From positions 5,270,001-5,334,000 of the forward strand of contig OY970201.1 of NCBI GenBank assembly GCA_963708245.1: a stretch of 64,000 nucleotides of DNA. Reading direction: 5' to 3'. Below are positions 7,831-17,148 of this stretch, one piece after another (the stretch's first letter is position 1; every line of letters starts with the position of its first letter). This DNA comes from CAVYXK01 sp963708245 (GTDB lineage: Bacteria > Pseudomonadota > Alphaproteobacteria > Acetobacterales > Acetobacteraceae). Below the pieces are notes generated by a model, which did not search any database, had not been told where the DNA came from, and saw only the letters and a list, made by a program, of their open reading frames with translations. The translations under genes were made by a program, and so were the position numbers.

Positions 7831-8972
7831 TGCTGCCTCTGCAGACGTTCACCGCGCTGGTGCAGCAGTTCGCCGCGGCGGCGCAAGGGGCGGCGTCCGC
7901 GCTGCTCGATTTTACGGTCGGCTCGATCTCACGGGCGCTGGCGGAAGGCTGCGCCTCAATTGCGCTGTGGTTGCAGTGGACCGCCATTCAAATCCTCCAG
8001 ATGACGCGGGCGGCGACCAGCGTTGGGTCGCAGCTCGATAGCTGGATGGCGGATTTCTCGCTGACCCGGTTGCCGGCAGTGGCTGCGACCGGGCCGGTGA
8101 CTTTCTCGCGCTTCGCCCCGAGCAGTTCGGCGCTGGTCCCGGTCGGGGCGCAAGTAAAGACCGCGGACGGATCGCGCATCTTCGCGGTGGTGGTGGATAC
8201 GACGAACAGCCTGTGGAGCACGGCGCAGAACGGGTTCCTGATCCCCGCCGGCGTCGCCTCGGGCACCTGCACGGTGCAGGACGTGACCACGAATACCAGT
8301 GGCAACCTGTCGGTCGGCACCGCTGGAAACGTTTCGGCTGGGGCGATCTCCTTGCTGGCGAGCGCGATACCGGGGATCGACACCGTAACGAACCCGGTGG
8401 CATTTACCAACGGGGTCGACGCCGAGACCGATACGGCGTTCCGGGCGCGGTTCGCCAACTATATCCAGACGCGGAGTCTGGCGACGGACGGCGCCGTGGC
8501 GTATGCGATCCAGTCGGTGCAGTCCGGCTTACAGTTTACGGTCCAGGAGAATACCGCCGGCGGCTCGTATCAGCCGGGGAATTTCGTGGTGACGGTCGAT
8601 GACGGGTCGGGTAACCCGCCGTCGTCGTTGCTGTCCGAGGTCTATACGGCGATCAACGCGGTGCGGCCGGTGGGCAGCACGTTCAGCGTGCAGGGGCCGG
8701 ACGACCTGACGGCGAACATCACCTTCACGCTCATGACCAACCCGACCACGAACAAGCCGAACCTGATTGGGCCGATCACGACGGCAATCGATACCTATGT
8801 CGATACGCTGCCGGTGGGGGCGACGCTGGCATTCACCAAGCTTGCGGCGGTGATCTATGGCGTCGATCCGAGCATAGTCAACGTCACGAGCCTGGAGATC
8901 AACGGCGGCACGGCGGACGTCGTGCCGACGCAGAGCCAAGTGGTGAAGGTAGGCATGGTGGTCATTTCCTGA
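7830..8972 (+). CDS. Baseplate J / gp47-like protein
   Basis: A 380-residue wedge protein. Typical features are the N-terminal helical segment with SQLDSWMADFSLTRLPA, a central beta domain (GPVTFSRFAPSSSALVPVGAQVKTADG), the conserved NGVDAETDTAFRARFANYI motif and the C-terminal FTLMTNPTTNKPNLIGPI region. J forms the outer part of the baseplate ring with W and I. Its start follows the repeat spacer rather than overlapping W, unlike every neighbouring junction. Confidence 0.85.
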   Translation: MLPLQTFTALVQQFAAAAQGAASALLDFTVGSISRALAEGCASIALWLQWTAIQILQMTRAATSVGSQLDSWMADFSLTRLPAVAATGPVTFSRFAPSSSALVPVGAQVKTADGSRIFAVVVDTTNSLWSTAQNGFLIPAGVASGTCTVQDVTTNTSGNLSVGTAGNVSAGAISLLASAIPGIDTVTNPVAFTNGVDAETDTAFRARFANYIQTRSLATDGAVAYAIQSVQSGLQFTVQENTAGGSYQPGNFVVTVDDGSGNPPSSLLSEVYTAINAVRPVGSTFSVQGPDDLTANITFTLMTNPTTNKPNLIGPITTAIDTYVDTLPVGATLAFTKLAAVIYGVDPSIVNVTSLEINGGTADVVPTQSQVVKVGMVVIS

Positions 8973-8973
8973 G

Positions 8974-9705
8974 ATGGCCACGGGCGATCAGAACGACATA
9001 GCCGCGCGCATCGCCGGCGTGCTGCCGTCCGGGTGGTTCCCGGATCAGATCGACGCGCCGATCCTTTGGAGCATCCTGACTGGCTTCGGCGCCGTGTGGG
9101 CGCCGATCTATTCGTTGCTGGCCTGGGTCCGGTTGCAGACCCGCATCAACACGGCGACGGGGGCGAACCTCGACCTGATCTCGCTCGATTTCTTCGGGGG
9201 CTGGTTGCCGCGGCGCGCCGGCGAGAGCGATAGCGCCTTCGAGGCTCGGATCGAGCGCGAGCTGTTCCGGCTGAAGGGCACGCGGGCGGCAGTGGTGCGA
9301 GAGCTGACCGATCTCACCGGGCAGACGCCGCGCATCTTCGAGCCACGGCTGACCTCGGACACTGGCGGCTACACAGTGGGCGGTGTCGGATATGGGGCTG
9401 GTGGGGGATACGGAAGCCTGCTGCTGCCGTTCCAGTTCTTTGTGCAGGCGTTTTTCGCGGTGCCGACTGGCATCGCCAACGTGGGAGGGTACTACCTGCG
9501 CTCGGGCTGGGCCGGCGGCGGGTATGGCGCGGGGGCGATCGAGTATGGCGATATCGATGAGGCGCCCGGCTTGATTGCGGATGCTGACATCTACGCTGGC
9601 GTGGACAACGTCCGGCCGGCGGCGACAATCGCCTGGGTGGCGATCAGCCCAGCGCCGGTCTTGCCTGATCCCCCGGGCGCCCCGGGCAGCTTGGGGGCCT
9701 CGTGA
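8974..9705 (+). CDS. Tail protein I-like (YmfQ/DUF2313-like) baseplate protein
   Basis: A 243-residue protein directly after J. The N-terminal LPSGWFPDQIDAPILWSIL, the INTATGANLDLISLDFFGGWLPRRAGESDSAF segment and the ELFRLKGTRAAVVRELTDLTG region match baseplate proteins that connect wedges to fibres. The C-terminal half is glycine/tyrosine-rich (YTVGGVGYGAGGGYGSLLLPFQF), as in members that carry a fibre attachment extension. The end overlaps the next gene by GTGA. Confidence 0.7.
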   Translation: MATGDQNDIAARIAGVLPSGWFPDQIDAPILWSILTGFGAVWAPIYSLLAWVRLQTRINTATGANLDLISLDFFGGWLPRRAGESDSAFEARIERELFRLKGTRAAVVRELTDLTGQTPRIFEPRLTSDTGGYTVGGVGYGAGGGYGSLLLPFQFFVQAFFAVPTGIANVGGYYLRSGWAGGGYGAGAIEYGDIDEAPGLIADADIYAGVDNVRPAATIAWVAISPAPVLPDPPGAPGSLGAS

Positions 9706-10883
9706 CCATCACCTCGACGAGTATCGGGCTGTCGTGGACTGCGCCCGCCAGCGGCGGCACGCCGACATACGGCTATACGGTCGTGTCGCGAGTGACTGGA
9801 TCGGGGACGTTCTCGATCGTCGCTGCTGGCGTGTCCGGCAGCAGCTATGAGGTCGCCGAGCTGGTACCATCGACCTCGTATGATTTCGGAGTGTTCGCGG
9901 TGAACGGGGCAGGCCCGGGGCCGATGTCCGGCATCGTCACGCAAGCCACGCTTGGCGCTGTCCCTGGCGCTCCGACAGGCCTGACTGCCTCGGCCGGCTC
10001 GCCCGCCTACTCCGTGATCGACCTGTCATGGACCGCGCCAGCCACCAGTAGCACGGCAGGGCCGGCAACCAGCTACACGCTGCAGCAGAGCCCGCACGGG
10101 GCGGGCACCTGGACCACGATCCAATCTGGGATCAGCGGCACCAGCGCGACCGTAACCGGCCTCACGCCTGATACAGCCTACGATTACCACGTCATCGGCG
10201 TGAACAGTCAGGGTAGCGGCGCGGCGTCCGGCGCTGCAACGCTGACCACCGACTATGCCCCGCCGAACGCGCCGTCGATCACCAGCGTGGCGCCGGTGAA
10301 CGATGGCACCACGTCGAAGCTGACCGCCACATGGTCCGCCCCCGCCACTGACTCCACGCACAGTGCGGTCACGGGCTACAATCTGCGATACAGCGTCAGC
10401 GGCATGGGGTCGTGGACGACGGTCTCCGGTGTAACAAGCCCCTACACGATCACCGGGCTGTCCAGTGGCACGGCATACGATGTCGAGGTCCAGGGCACGA
10501 ACGCATCGACCACATCGCCCGGCGCATGGTCCGGGATCACGACCAACACAACATATTCCATCGTTGTTACGTGGGGCATCAGCGGCCAGCCGCAGTCTTC
10601 GTTCACGCACGGGTCCGGCAACATCAACGGCGTGACCAACGCCGGCATGAACGCCGACACGTCGCCCGACGCGGCCTATGTCTATTTCGACGCCTATACA
10701 TCGAGCACAGTCATCCCAACGTCCGGTTTGACCAGCGTTACCTATGTAAACTCAACCTACCAGTGGGCCGACTACTATTCGGTGCCAGCGACCCCGGGCA
10801 TCTATTATTTCTGGGCCATCGCGAAGAACAGCAGCGGCACAGTGATCGGCGCGCTGGTTTCCGGCGCAATCACCGTATCCTGA
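9702..10883 (+). CDS. Fibronectin type III tail fibre protein
   Basis: A 393-residue protein starting at a GTG that overlaps the gpI stop. Three fibronectin type III modules are visible at about residues 1-85, 87-180 and 185-280, each with the S-W-T-A-P...Y.V...G.W......YT.TGL...T.Y...V.. pattern. The last 110 residues form a separate domain ending PGIYYFWAIAKN...GAITVS, which recurs at the end of the protein at 12435-14261. Fn3 modules in tail proteins usually contact host surface glycans or act as spacers; the exact ligand is unknown. Confidence 0.7.
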   Translation: MTITSTSIGLSWTAPASGGTPTYGYTVVSRVTGSGTFSIVAAGVSGSSYEVAELVPSTSYDFGVFAVNGAGPGPMSGIVTQATLGAVPGAPTGLTASAGSPAYSVIDLSWTAPATSSTAGPATSYTLQQSPHGAGTWTTIQSGISGTSATVTGLTPDTAYDYHVIGVNSQGSGAASGAATLTTDYAPPNAPSITSVAPVNDGTTSKLTATWSAPATDSTHSAVTGYNLRYSVSGMGSWTTVSGVTSPYTITGLSSGTAYDVEVQGTNASTTSPGAWSGITTNTTYSIVVTWGISGQPQSSFTHGSGNINGVTNAGMNADTSPDAAYVYFDAYTSSTVIPTSGLTSVTYVNSTYQWADYYSVPATPGIYYFWAIAKNSSGTVIGALVSGAITVS

Positions 10884-10897
10884 TCGAAGGACCCTGA

Positions 10898-11032
10898 ATG
10901 TGCGTGACCCGAACCGCCATTTGGCAGCGCCGGCAAATTCGGCGCGACCGCTATCGTGCGCGGTCTTTCGCATCCAGCCGAAGCCTCAAGGAAGTGGCAT
11001 CAAAAAAGCCGCCGAGCCAGAGCCGCAAATGA
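10898..11032 (+). CDS. Small basic hypothetical protein (44 residues)
   Basis: A short frame with a GAAGGA ribosome binding site about eight bases before its ATG, directly after the Fn3 gene. The product is strongly basic (TAIWQRRQIRRDRYRARSF) with no recognised domain. Third-position GC is higher here than in the overlapping frame that starts GTG at 10900, favouring this reading. It ends by an ATGA overlap with the cysteine-rich small gene, implying coupling of the two. Confidence 0.4.
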   Translation: MCVTRTAIWQRRQIRRDRYRARSFASSRSLKEVASKKPPSQSRK

Positions 11033-11136
11033 CCTGGCGCTGCCGGTGCTGCTACATGAACCTTGCACATTTCGCGTCTTGCGCGAGCTGCGGCGAGTGG
11101 CGTAAGCGGGCCAAGTGCCTCGGGACGCCTCCGTAA
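11029..11136 (+). CDS. 35-residue zinc-finger-like microprotein (RanBP2-type pattern)
   Basis: The product begins MTWRCRCCYMNLAHFASCASC, which fits W-x-C-x2-C-x2-N-x6-C-x2-C, very close to the RanBP2-type zinc finger (W-x-C-x2-4-C-x3-N-x6-C-x2-C), and then has a basic RKRAKC tail. It overlaps the preceding small gene by ATGA. An in-frame GTG at 10900 would extend it to 78 residues. Such single zinc modules bind RNA or protein; here it sits inside the tail fibre locus, which is unexpected. The family assignment is by motif only. Confidence 0.45.
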   Translation: MTWRCRCCYMNLAHFASCASCGEWRKRAKCLGTPP

Positions 11137-11162
11137 CTGCTTCATCCTTACGAGGAATCAAC

Positions 11163-12427
11163 ATGGATCGCCAGATTGTCTACCCGGGCGCCATCCCGCT
11201 CGATACCGACGTGCTGAACCTAGAACGGAATGTGATGATCGCCGAGGGCTTTCTGGCCCAGGGTGCGTTCGGCACCGGTACGCAGGTGTGGGGGCTTTCC
11301 TGCGGGCCGACCTCGCCGGCCTCGATGAGCGTGGTGGTGGCGCCGGGCGCGATCGTGTCGAGCCAGGTGGTCGATCAGAACGCTTTCGGATCGCTGGCGG
11401 CGGATACGTCCGACGCCCTGGTGAAGGTCGGGATCAACCTGACAAGCACCACGTTGACCACTATGGCGCCAGCGAGCGCCGGGCAGTCGATCAACTATCT
11501 GATCGAGGCGTCCACACGACGCCAGTAGTGCTGCCCTACTACAACGCGAACAATCCGGCGCAGCCCTATACCGGACCGTCCAACTCCGGGGCGGCACAGA
11601 ATACGCAGCGGCTGCAGCGCGTTCAGTTGCAGTTGAAGGCCGGCACGCCGGCAAATACCGGGACGCAGACCACGCCCGCGGTTGATAGCGGCTGGGTCGG
11701 GCTCTATGTCGTGACGGTTGCCTACGGGCAGACCACGGTTACGTCCGGGAACATCAGCACCTACCCGGCCGCACCGTTCGTCGGTGGCGGGTCGCTGAGC
11801 CGGGGCCGGCTTATCAACGTGCAGACCTTCACGGCGAGCGGCACGTATTGGTCCACGCCCGGCGCCTCGTCGATCATGATCGAGGCAGTGGGTGGCGGTG
11901 CGTCGGGTGGCGGCACAGCGGCCACTGGCACGAACCAGGGTGCGGCATCGAGCGGCGGTGGGGCGGGCAGCATTGCGGTCGGGCGCTTCGCGTCCGGCTT
12001 CATCGGTGGGCTCGCGGTGACGATCGGAACCGGCGGCGCGGCGCCGGCGGCCGGACAGAACGCTGGCAACAACGGCGGGACGACAAGCGTCGGATCGCTA
12101 ATCTCTTGTCCCGGTGGTCTGGGGGGTCAATGGGGCCCCGCGAGCAACAACAGTATGATCGTCTCGGCGGCGTCGAGCACCCCGAGCGCGCCGAGCGGCG
12201 GCAACATCTATCAGGCGACCGGCCAGCCGGGGGGCTACGGGATCATCCTCGATCCAAACGGGGCCTATTATGCCGGCGCCGGGGCTGGCGGCATCTCGCC
12301 CCTGACTGCGGGCTCGGCGGGGCCGGGTGCTGGAGGTGCCGGCGTTACGGCGGCTGGCGCCAGTTCAGCGGCAGCCGCCGGCATCGCCGGCAATGCCGGG
12401 CTGGTTGTCATTTACGAATACTCGTAG
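11163..12427 (+). pseudogene. Glycine-rich tail fibre protein, interrupted by a frameshift
   Basis: The start is ATG 11163 after a CGAGGA site. The N-terminal part (DRQIVYPGAIPLDTDVLNLE..., about 121 residues) runs to a TAG at 11526-11528, while the continuation (VVLPYYNANNPAQPYTGP..., then a glycine-rich tail-tip domain ending LVVIYEYS) is in the -1 frame from about 11510. The two parts read as one protein; no slippery heptamer is present at the junction, so a small deletion or sequencing error is likelier than programmed shifting. The C-terminal 150 residues resemble the glycine-rich tip domains of phage fibres. If real, the break truncates the fibre. Confidence 0.6.
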
Positions 12428-12434
12428 GACGCCG

Positions 12435-14261
12435 ATGCCGACGATCGCGCAACTGCCGCCGGCCGCGCAGGCGCTGTCCAACGCCGATCTGATCCCGGTC
12501 GATCAGAACGTTGGCGGGACATATCAGACGGGGCAGACGAACCTTGGCGCGCTGCTGTCGCTGCTGGCGGCGAGCAACATGCTTCCGGTGTCGATGTATA
12601 GCGGGTCCGGTGCTCCAAGCGGGGGGACAGCCGGCATCAACGGCGATAGCTATGTGAACGTCGCCAACGGCGATCTGTGGCAGTGGGCCACCGGGTCAGG
12701 ATGGACCAAGGTCGGCTCACTGGTCGGGCCGGCGGGTGCTGCGGGTGCCGCCGGTCCTGCCGGGCCGAGCTACTCGATCACCGAGCAATCCACCGTCACT
12801 AGCATGGCCGGGACTGATCTGGTGGGGATCAGCCAGGGCGGCGCGGACCACACGATCACGCTGGCCAACCTGCTTGACGGCGAGACGATCGACCAGGGCA
12901 GCGCCGCCGCGCCGATGTCCAGCAGCGACACGTTCTGGACCGGCCAGGGCGGAAGCTCCATGGTGGTGCAGACCATTTCCGCGCTTCTGCCGTGGCTGTT
13001 CAAGCAGTGGCCCACATACTTTCTGCCGGTTATCGAGCTGACCGCCAGCACGACGCTGGACGCCTCGATCCACAATGGCAAGCTGATTATCTGTTCGCAG
13101 CCCATCACCGTGACGGCGGGCGGCACGATGGGCAGCGGGTTTTCCTGCGTCGTCATCAACATTTCTTCTGGAACCTGCACCCTGTCTGGGTTCACCACGT
13201 CTTCCGGGAGCGGGTCGCTGACAACCGGGCAGTCGGCGAATGTCTATGTCGCGGCCTACAGCGGTGGCACGGTGAACTTTGCCGCGATCGCCGGCGGAGC
13301 ATCTACGCCACCCGAGGCGCCAGGCCTGCCCGCCGGCCTTACTGTCGGCACCACCACGGCGACAGCAGCTCTGTTGTCCTGGACCGCGCCTGGCTCCGGC
13401 GGTTCGCCGTCGAGCTACACGGTGCAATACAGCATTCACGGCGCAAACTCGTGGACGCAGGTTAGCGCGATCAGCAGCACGAGCACGACTATCACGGGAC
13501 TGACGCCAAGCACCGAATACGATTTCGAGGTCGAGGCGGTGAACAGTGGGGGGAACAGCGGGTTCACGTCGGCTGTCCAAGGAACAACCCCCGCTGGCAC
13601 CGCGCCTGGTGTGCCGACAAACCTCGCCGCGGGCTCGCCCACCAGCAGTAGCATAGTGCTTTCCTGGACTGCGCCATCTGTCGGCAGCACGGGCGCAACC
13701 TACAATATCCAGTATCAGATCGGGTCCGGGTCGTGGACGCAGATCAGCGGAGTAAGCGGAACCAGCTACACGGTGACTGGCCTTGCCTCATCGACCACCT
13801 ATAATTTCGAGGTTCAGACCGTCAACAGTGGCCTAACAAGCTCCTGGACATCCTCGGTCTCCGCGTCAACCTCGGCAGCGAACAACTATCTCTTGACGGC
13901 GGAGCTTCCCACGTCCTCCCTGAACAGTTACGCCCCGAGCGCAACTGTTGCTGTAGCCATCAATGACAATAGCACGTCGGCCGATGGCAGCTATACAGTG
14001 CCTGGTAGCGTTGGGTTCGGCTGGTCCAACAGTAGCACACAAATTCCAGCTTCTCTGACTGCGGCCTCCGGCCCGATCACGACCGATACTGCCACCGGCA
14101 TCACCGGCTCGCTGTATGGTCATAACGTTTGGTATCAGTGGGTGGGCGCCCCATCGACTGCCGGCACCTATTATCTGTGGGCCATCGCTTACAGCGGCGG
14201 TGGCCTGACCGGGACGGTAGAGTATAGCGTGGTTTGGCCGTTCACGATCACGGTTACGTAA
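12435..14261 (+). CDS. Tail fibre with collagen-like stretch and Fn3 domains
   Basis: A protein of about 608 residues from ATG 12435. The N-terminal region (IAQLPPAAQALSNADLIPVDQNVGGTYQTGQTNLGAL) is the structural attachment type found in Acetobacteraceae phage fibres. A short collagen-like run (GPAGAAGAAGPAGP) follows near residue 100, then a beta-rich section, two Fn3 modules at about residues 298-390 and 395-480, and a C-terminal domain ending STAGTYYLWAIAYSGG that is shared with the Fn3 protein at 9702-10883. Collagen-like repeats give trimeric stalks. It probably contributes to adsorption. Confidence 0.7.
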   Translation: MPTIAQLPPAAQALSNADLIPVDQNVGGTYQTGQTNLGALLSLLAASNMLPVSMYSGSGAPSGGTAGINGDSYVNVANGDLWQWATGSGWTKVGSLVGPAGAAGAAGPAGPSYSITEQSTVTSMAGTDLVGISQGGADHTITLANLLDGETIDQGSAAAPMSSSDTFWTGQGGSSMVVQTISALLPWLFKQWPTYFLPVIELTASTTLDASIHNGKLIICSQPITVTAGGTMGSGFSCVVINISSGTCTLSGFTTSSGSGSLTTGQSANVYVAAYSGGTVNFAAIAGGASTPPEAPGLPAGLTVGTTTATAALLSWTAPGSGGSPSSYTVQYSIHGANSWTQVSAISSTSTTITGLTPSTEYDFEVEAVNSGGNSGFTSAVQGTTPAGTAPGVPTNLAAGSPTSSSIVLSWTAPSVGSTGATYNIQYQIGSGSWTQISGVSGTSYTVTGLASSTTYNFEVQTVNSGLTSSWTSSVSASTSAANNYLLTAELPTSSLNSYAPSATVAVAINDNSTSADGSYTVPGSVGFGWSNSSTQIPASLTAASGPITTDTATGITGSLYGHNVWYQWVGAPSTAGTYYLWAIAYSGGGLTGTVEYSVVWPFTITVT

Positions 14262-14264
14262 GCA

Positions 14265-16451
14265 ATGACCGTAGCTCTCATCGCGCCCGGCGTGCCGATG
14301 ATGGTCACGCCACGCAGCCCCGTGCTGCTTGCACAGCTTGCCGGCATATCGTCTGGCGGCGGTGGTGGGTCGGGTGGCAGCTCCGGCGGAGGGGGATCGT
14401 TCTCCGGCCCGTATCCGTCCGCGATCTCTGGCCTGACCGGCTGGTGGGACGCTGGCGTTATCACCGACATTCTCGATCAGGACGGCGATCCGATCGCGGG
14501 ATGGAACAGCTCGGTAGGAGCTCTGGCAGACAAGTCAGGCGCCGGTGCGGCGCTTGAGGTCTATCATTATTCCGGCGCGACTGTGGCGCCGCGGGCTACC
14601 CCGCGGCTGAACGCTCTGCTGGGCGGCCTCGGCCTCAACACGATTGTGCCGCCCAACAGGCTGCCGGCCGTCAATCAGCCGATGCCGGTGATGGACCCAG
14701 ATCAGGGCCTGCAATCCAACCCTGTGCCGCTCGGATCGCAACAGGCATGGACCTTGTATCTGGTCTGGTCGCGGCCCAACTGGCGGCAGAACACGTCGTC
14801 ACCCAGCACGCTCCTGAGCGCCGACGGGACTGACATCCTGACGGTTGATAACAACGCCGGTACGGGCAACCTGACGTTGTTCCCTGGCAGCAGCCGGACC
14901 GTCGTGACCGGGCCGATCGCGCGCCGGCACACGCATGCCGTCATCATCCGCAACACTCCCGGTAGCGGGATCGACGTATGGCTGAGCGGGTTCCACTTCA
15001 TCTCTGGCGCAACCAACCCGTTCCCATCCACGCTGAACACGAACCTGCTGTTCCTACATGACGGGACGAACGGCGGCGGGGCGCAGTGTTGGTTCCATGA
15101 GGCGGCGACCTGGGGGGACGCGCTGTCGTCGGGTGACATCACCACCCTGATCTCGTGCGGGACTCGCTGGACGCTCGGCGCCCGCAAGGGCGTCCAAATC
15201 CTAGTCACTGGGCAGTCGAACTCCGGGAACGGATACGTGGACGGCGCGTGGCATCTGCTGGCGCAGGGCGTGGCGTATCATCTCGGCGCGCTGGCCTACG
15301 GCGTGATCGGTGTTTACAATGGCGGCAATACCGATGCCACCATGATCGGAGGCGAAGGTATCTATGATGTCCCGGGTGGCGATCCAGGCGCCGGCCTGAC
15401 GGGTTCGTTTGTGGTCAACCCCAACAACGGATCTAACCCTGACACCTGGGCCATAGGATCAGATGGTGACGCGGTTCAGACTTTCCTAAACGGTAGCGCG
15501 GCCGAAGACCTAGCGGACATCGTTGCGATCCTATGGCCGTGGTCTGAGACAGACAGCACGCGAGTTTATTCGGAGCTTACCACCTTCACCGAGGCGGCCG
15601 AGCAATGGCTGGTCCTGGAGCGCGGCATGCTGTCACGATCCGCCGCTAGCCTGCCGCTACTGTGGTGGAATGCTATGCCGTTCCCATGGAGCAACAACAC
15701 TGGGATGCAGATGCACCGCGCCGCGGTCGCTGCAGTAGCTGCCGCTTCTGCGCAGAACTGCGTCATTGTTATGCCGCAGACATCAGATACGGTCCCGCAG
15801 GGCTCGACATATAACGCACAGACCGGGGTGTGGGCGCCGGGATCACAGCAAATACACATGAGTTCAAACGATCTTCTCCGGCTCGGCATGGCCGCGTCTC
15901 CAGTCGCCGCGGCGGCGGTACTCGCCTCCACCGGAGGCGATACCATAACCTCTATCCCGTCCGGCATTCCGCAGGTTGGCGGTCCGCGGATCGTCCACGC
16001 TTACCTTGAGAACAGCACCACCATTATAGTGACGGTGCAGCACGATCCAGGCTATGCCAGCGCATCCGGCCTCACGCTGGTTACGCCGCTACAAGCATCG
16101 ACAGGCGTTGGATTTGCGGTGATGGTGGGCGGCTCACTTAGTTCTCCTGGGATGATCATCAATGCATCGGCTTGCGCGGTGTTTGACGCGACGCATCTGC
16201 AATTGACGATGGCGAGCGCAATTACCGAGCCTGCCGCTGACTGCATGCTGTTCTACCCGTATGGGTATTTCGACATCGGAACCGGTAATGCCGTCACGGA
16301 CAACTACTCGGAAATCGCACTGCCGACCGGCTGGAACATCATGTTCGATCTTAGTTGGACATGGACATCTTACGGCGGCGGACCTCTGCCCTACAACTAT
16401 CCGCTGCAAGCCACCGCCACCCCGATCAGGCTCAGCAGCACACCCGACTAA
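14265..16451 (+). CDS. Tail protein with lectin-like and SGNH/sialate-esterase-like domains
   Basis: A 728-residue protein. A glycine/serine linker near residues 30-45 is followed by a concanavalin-like region (GLTGWWDAG, then ADKSGAGAALEVYHY). From about residue 310 a carbohydrate esterase-type domain begins: the nucleophile motif VTGQSNSGNG puts Ser318 in the GQSN block of the sialate O-acetylesterase family, and IHMSSNDLLRLG at His531 with Asp535 fits the His/Asp block. The region between (ILWPWSETDST) matches the central family block. The C-terminal 180 residues are beta-rich. It may deacetylate host surface polysaccharide during adsorption. Catalysis is inferred from motifs only. Confidence 0.6.
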   Translation: MTVALIAPGVPMMVTPRSPVLLAQLAGISSGGGGGSGGSSGGGGSFSGPYPSAISGLTGWWDAGVITDILDQDGDPIAGWNSSVGALADKSGAGAALEVYHYSGATVAPRATPRLNALLGGLGLNTIVPPNRLPAVNQPMPVMDPDQGLQSNPVPLGSQQAWTLYLVWSRPNWRQNTSSPSTLLSADGTDILTVDNNAGTGNLTLFPGSSRTVVTGPIARRHTHAVIIRNTPGSGIDVWLSGFHFISGATNPFPSTLNTNLLFLHDGTNGGGAQCWFHEAATWGDALSSGDITTLISCGTRWTLGARKGVQILVTGQSNSGNGYVDGAWHLLAQGVAYHLGALAYGVIGVYNGGNTDATMIGGEGIYDVPGGDPGAGLTGSFVVNPNNGSNPDTWAIGSDGDAVQTFLNGSAAEDLADIVAILWPWSETDSTRVYSELTTFTEAAEQWLVLERGMLSRSAASLPLLWWNAMPFPWSNNTGMQMHRAAVAAVAAASAQNCVIVMPQTSDTVPQGSTYNAQTGVWAPGSQQIHMSSNDLLRLGMAASPVAAAAVLASTGGDTITSIPSGIPQVGGPRIVHAYLENSTTIIVTVQHDPGYASASGLTLVTPLQASTGVGFAVMVGGSLSSPGMIINASACAVFDATHLQLTMASAITEPAADCMLFYPYGYFDIGTGNAVTDNYSEIALPTGWNIMFDLSWTWTSYGGGPLPYNYPLQATATPIRLSSTPD

Positions 16452-16463
16452 AAGGAACCATCC

Positions 16464-17108
16464 ATGTCCTATATCAACCTCTCGGTGGCAACCAAGGCCG
16501 ACCGGGCGAACAAGATCATCTCCGATCTCGGCAGCGGCGGCTATGCCGTGTTCTATTCCGGCTCGTATCCGCCCGGCCCTGACGTGCTGGTGCCATCCGG
16601 CAATCTGTTGGCCGCGCTGCCGCTGTCCAGCTCCGCCGGAACGATCGTCTATTCCGTGCAGGGCGCGTCGGTTTATGCTGGCGGATCAGGCGGCACGAAC
16701 GGGACGCAGACCGTCACCGGCACCACGGGCACCGGGACCAAGTTCCAGGCCAGCGTGACCGTTTCAGGTGGTGCGATTACTGCGGTGAACTCGATCAGCG
16801 TGGCGGGCTCATACACCGCGCTGCCGTCCGTGCTGAACGATGAACCCGTGACCGGCGCTGGTCTGTCGGGCGCGGCGCTGTCGCTGGCGATGACTGCGGG
16901 CGTCAGCTTCAACGCGATTACGACCGAGAACGCCAGTGCCACTGGCGCTGTGGGGTTCTGCCGGTTGGCGGCAAATAACACAGCCGGGGGGGCCGGGATT
17001 GTCGATCTCGACGTCGGGACCTCTGGGACCAGCGTGATCGTCAACACTACGTCGTTCGCCAGTGGCGGGCCAATCGTGGTGTCGAGCGCAGCCATCACCG
17101 AAGCTTAA
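16464..17108 (+). CDS. Hypothetical phage tail-associated protein
   Basis: A 214-residue protein with an AAAAGGAACC-type ribosome binding site. The N-terminal 60 residues are mixed (SYINLSVATKADRANKIISDLGSGGYAVFYSG), the remainder being glycine/threonine/alanine-rich beta repeats (GTQTVTGTTGTGTKFQASVTVSGG). It has no signal peptide or catalytic motif. Composition and location between two fibre genes suggest a decoration or fibre-associated component. The family was not recognised. Confidence 0.5.
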   Translation: MSYINLSVATKADRANKIISDLGSGGYAVFYSGSYPPGPDVLVPSGNLLAALPLSSSAGTIVYSVQGASVYAGGSGGTNGTQTVTGTTGTGTKFQASVTVSGGAITAVNSISVAGSYTALPSVLNDEPVTGAGLSGAALSLAMTAGVSFNAITTENASATGAVGFCRLAANNTAGGAGIVDLDVGTSGTSVIVNTTSFASGGPIVVSSAAITEA

Positions 17109-17148
17109 GCGGACGACCCGCCAAACTCTTGGTGGTGCGGGATAGGTT

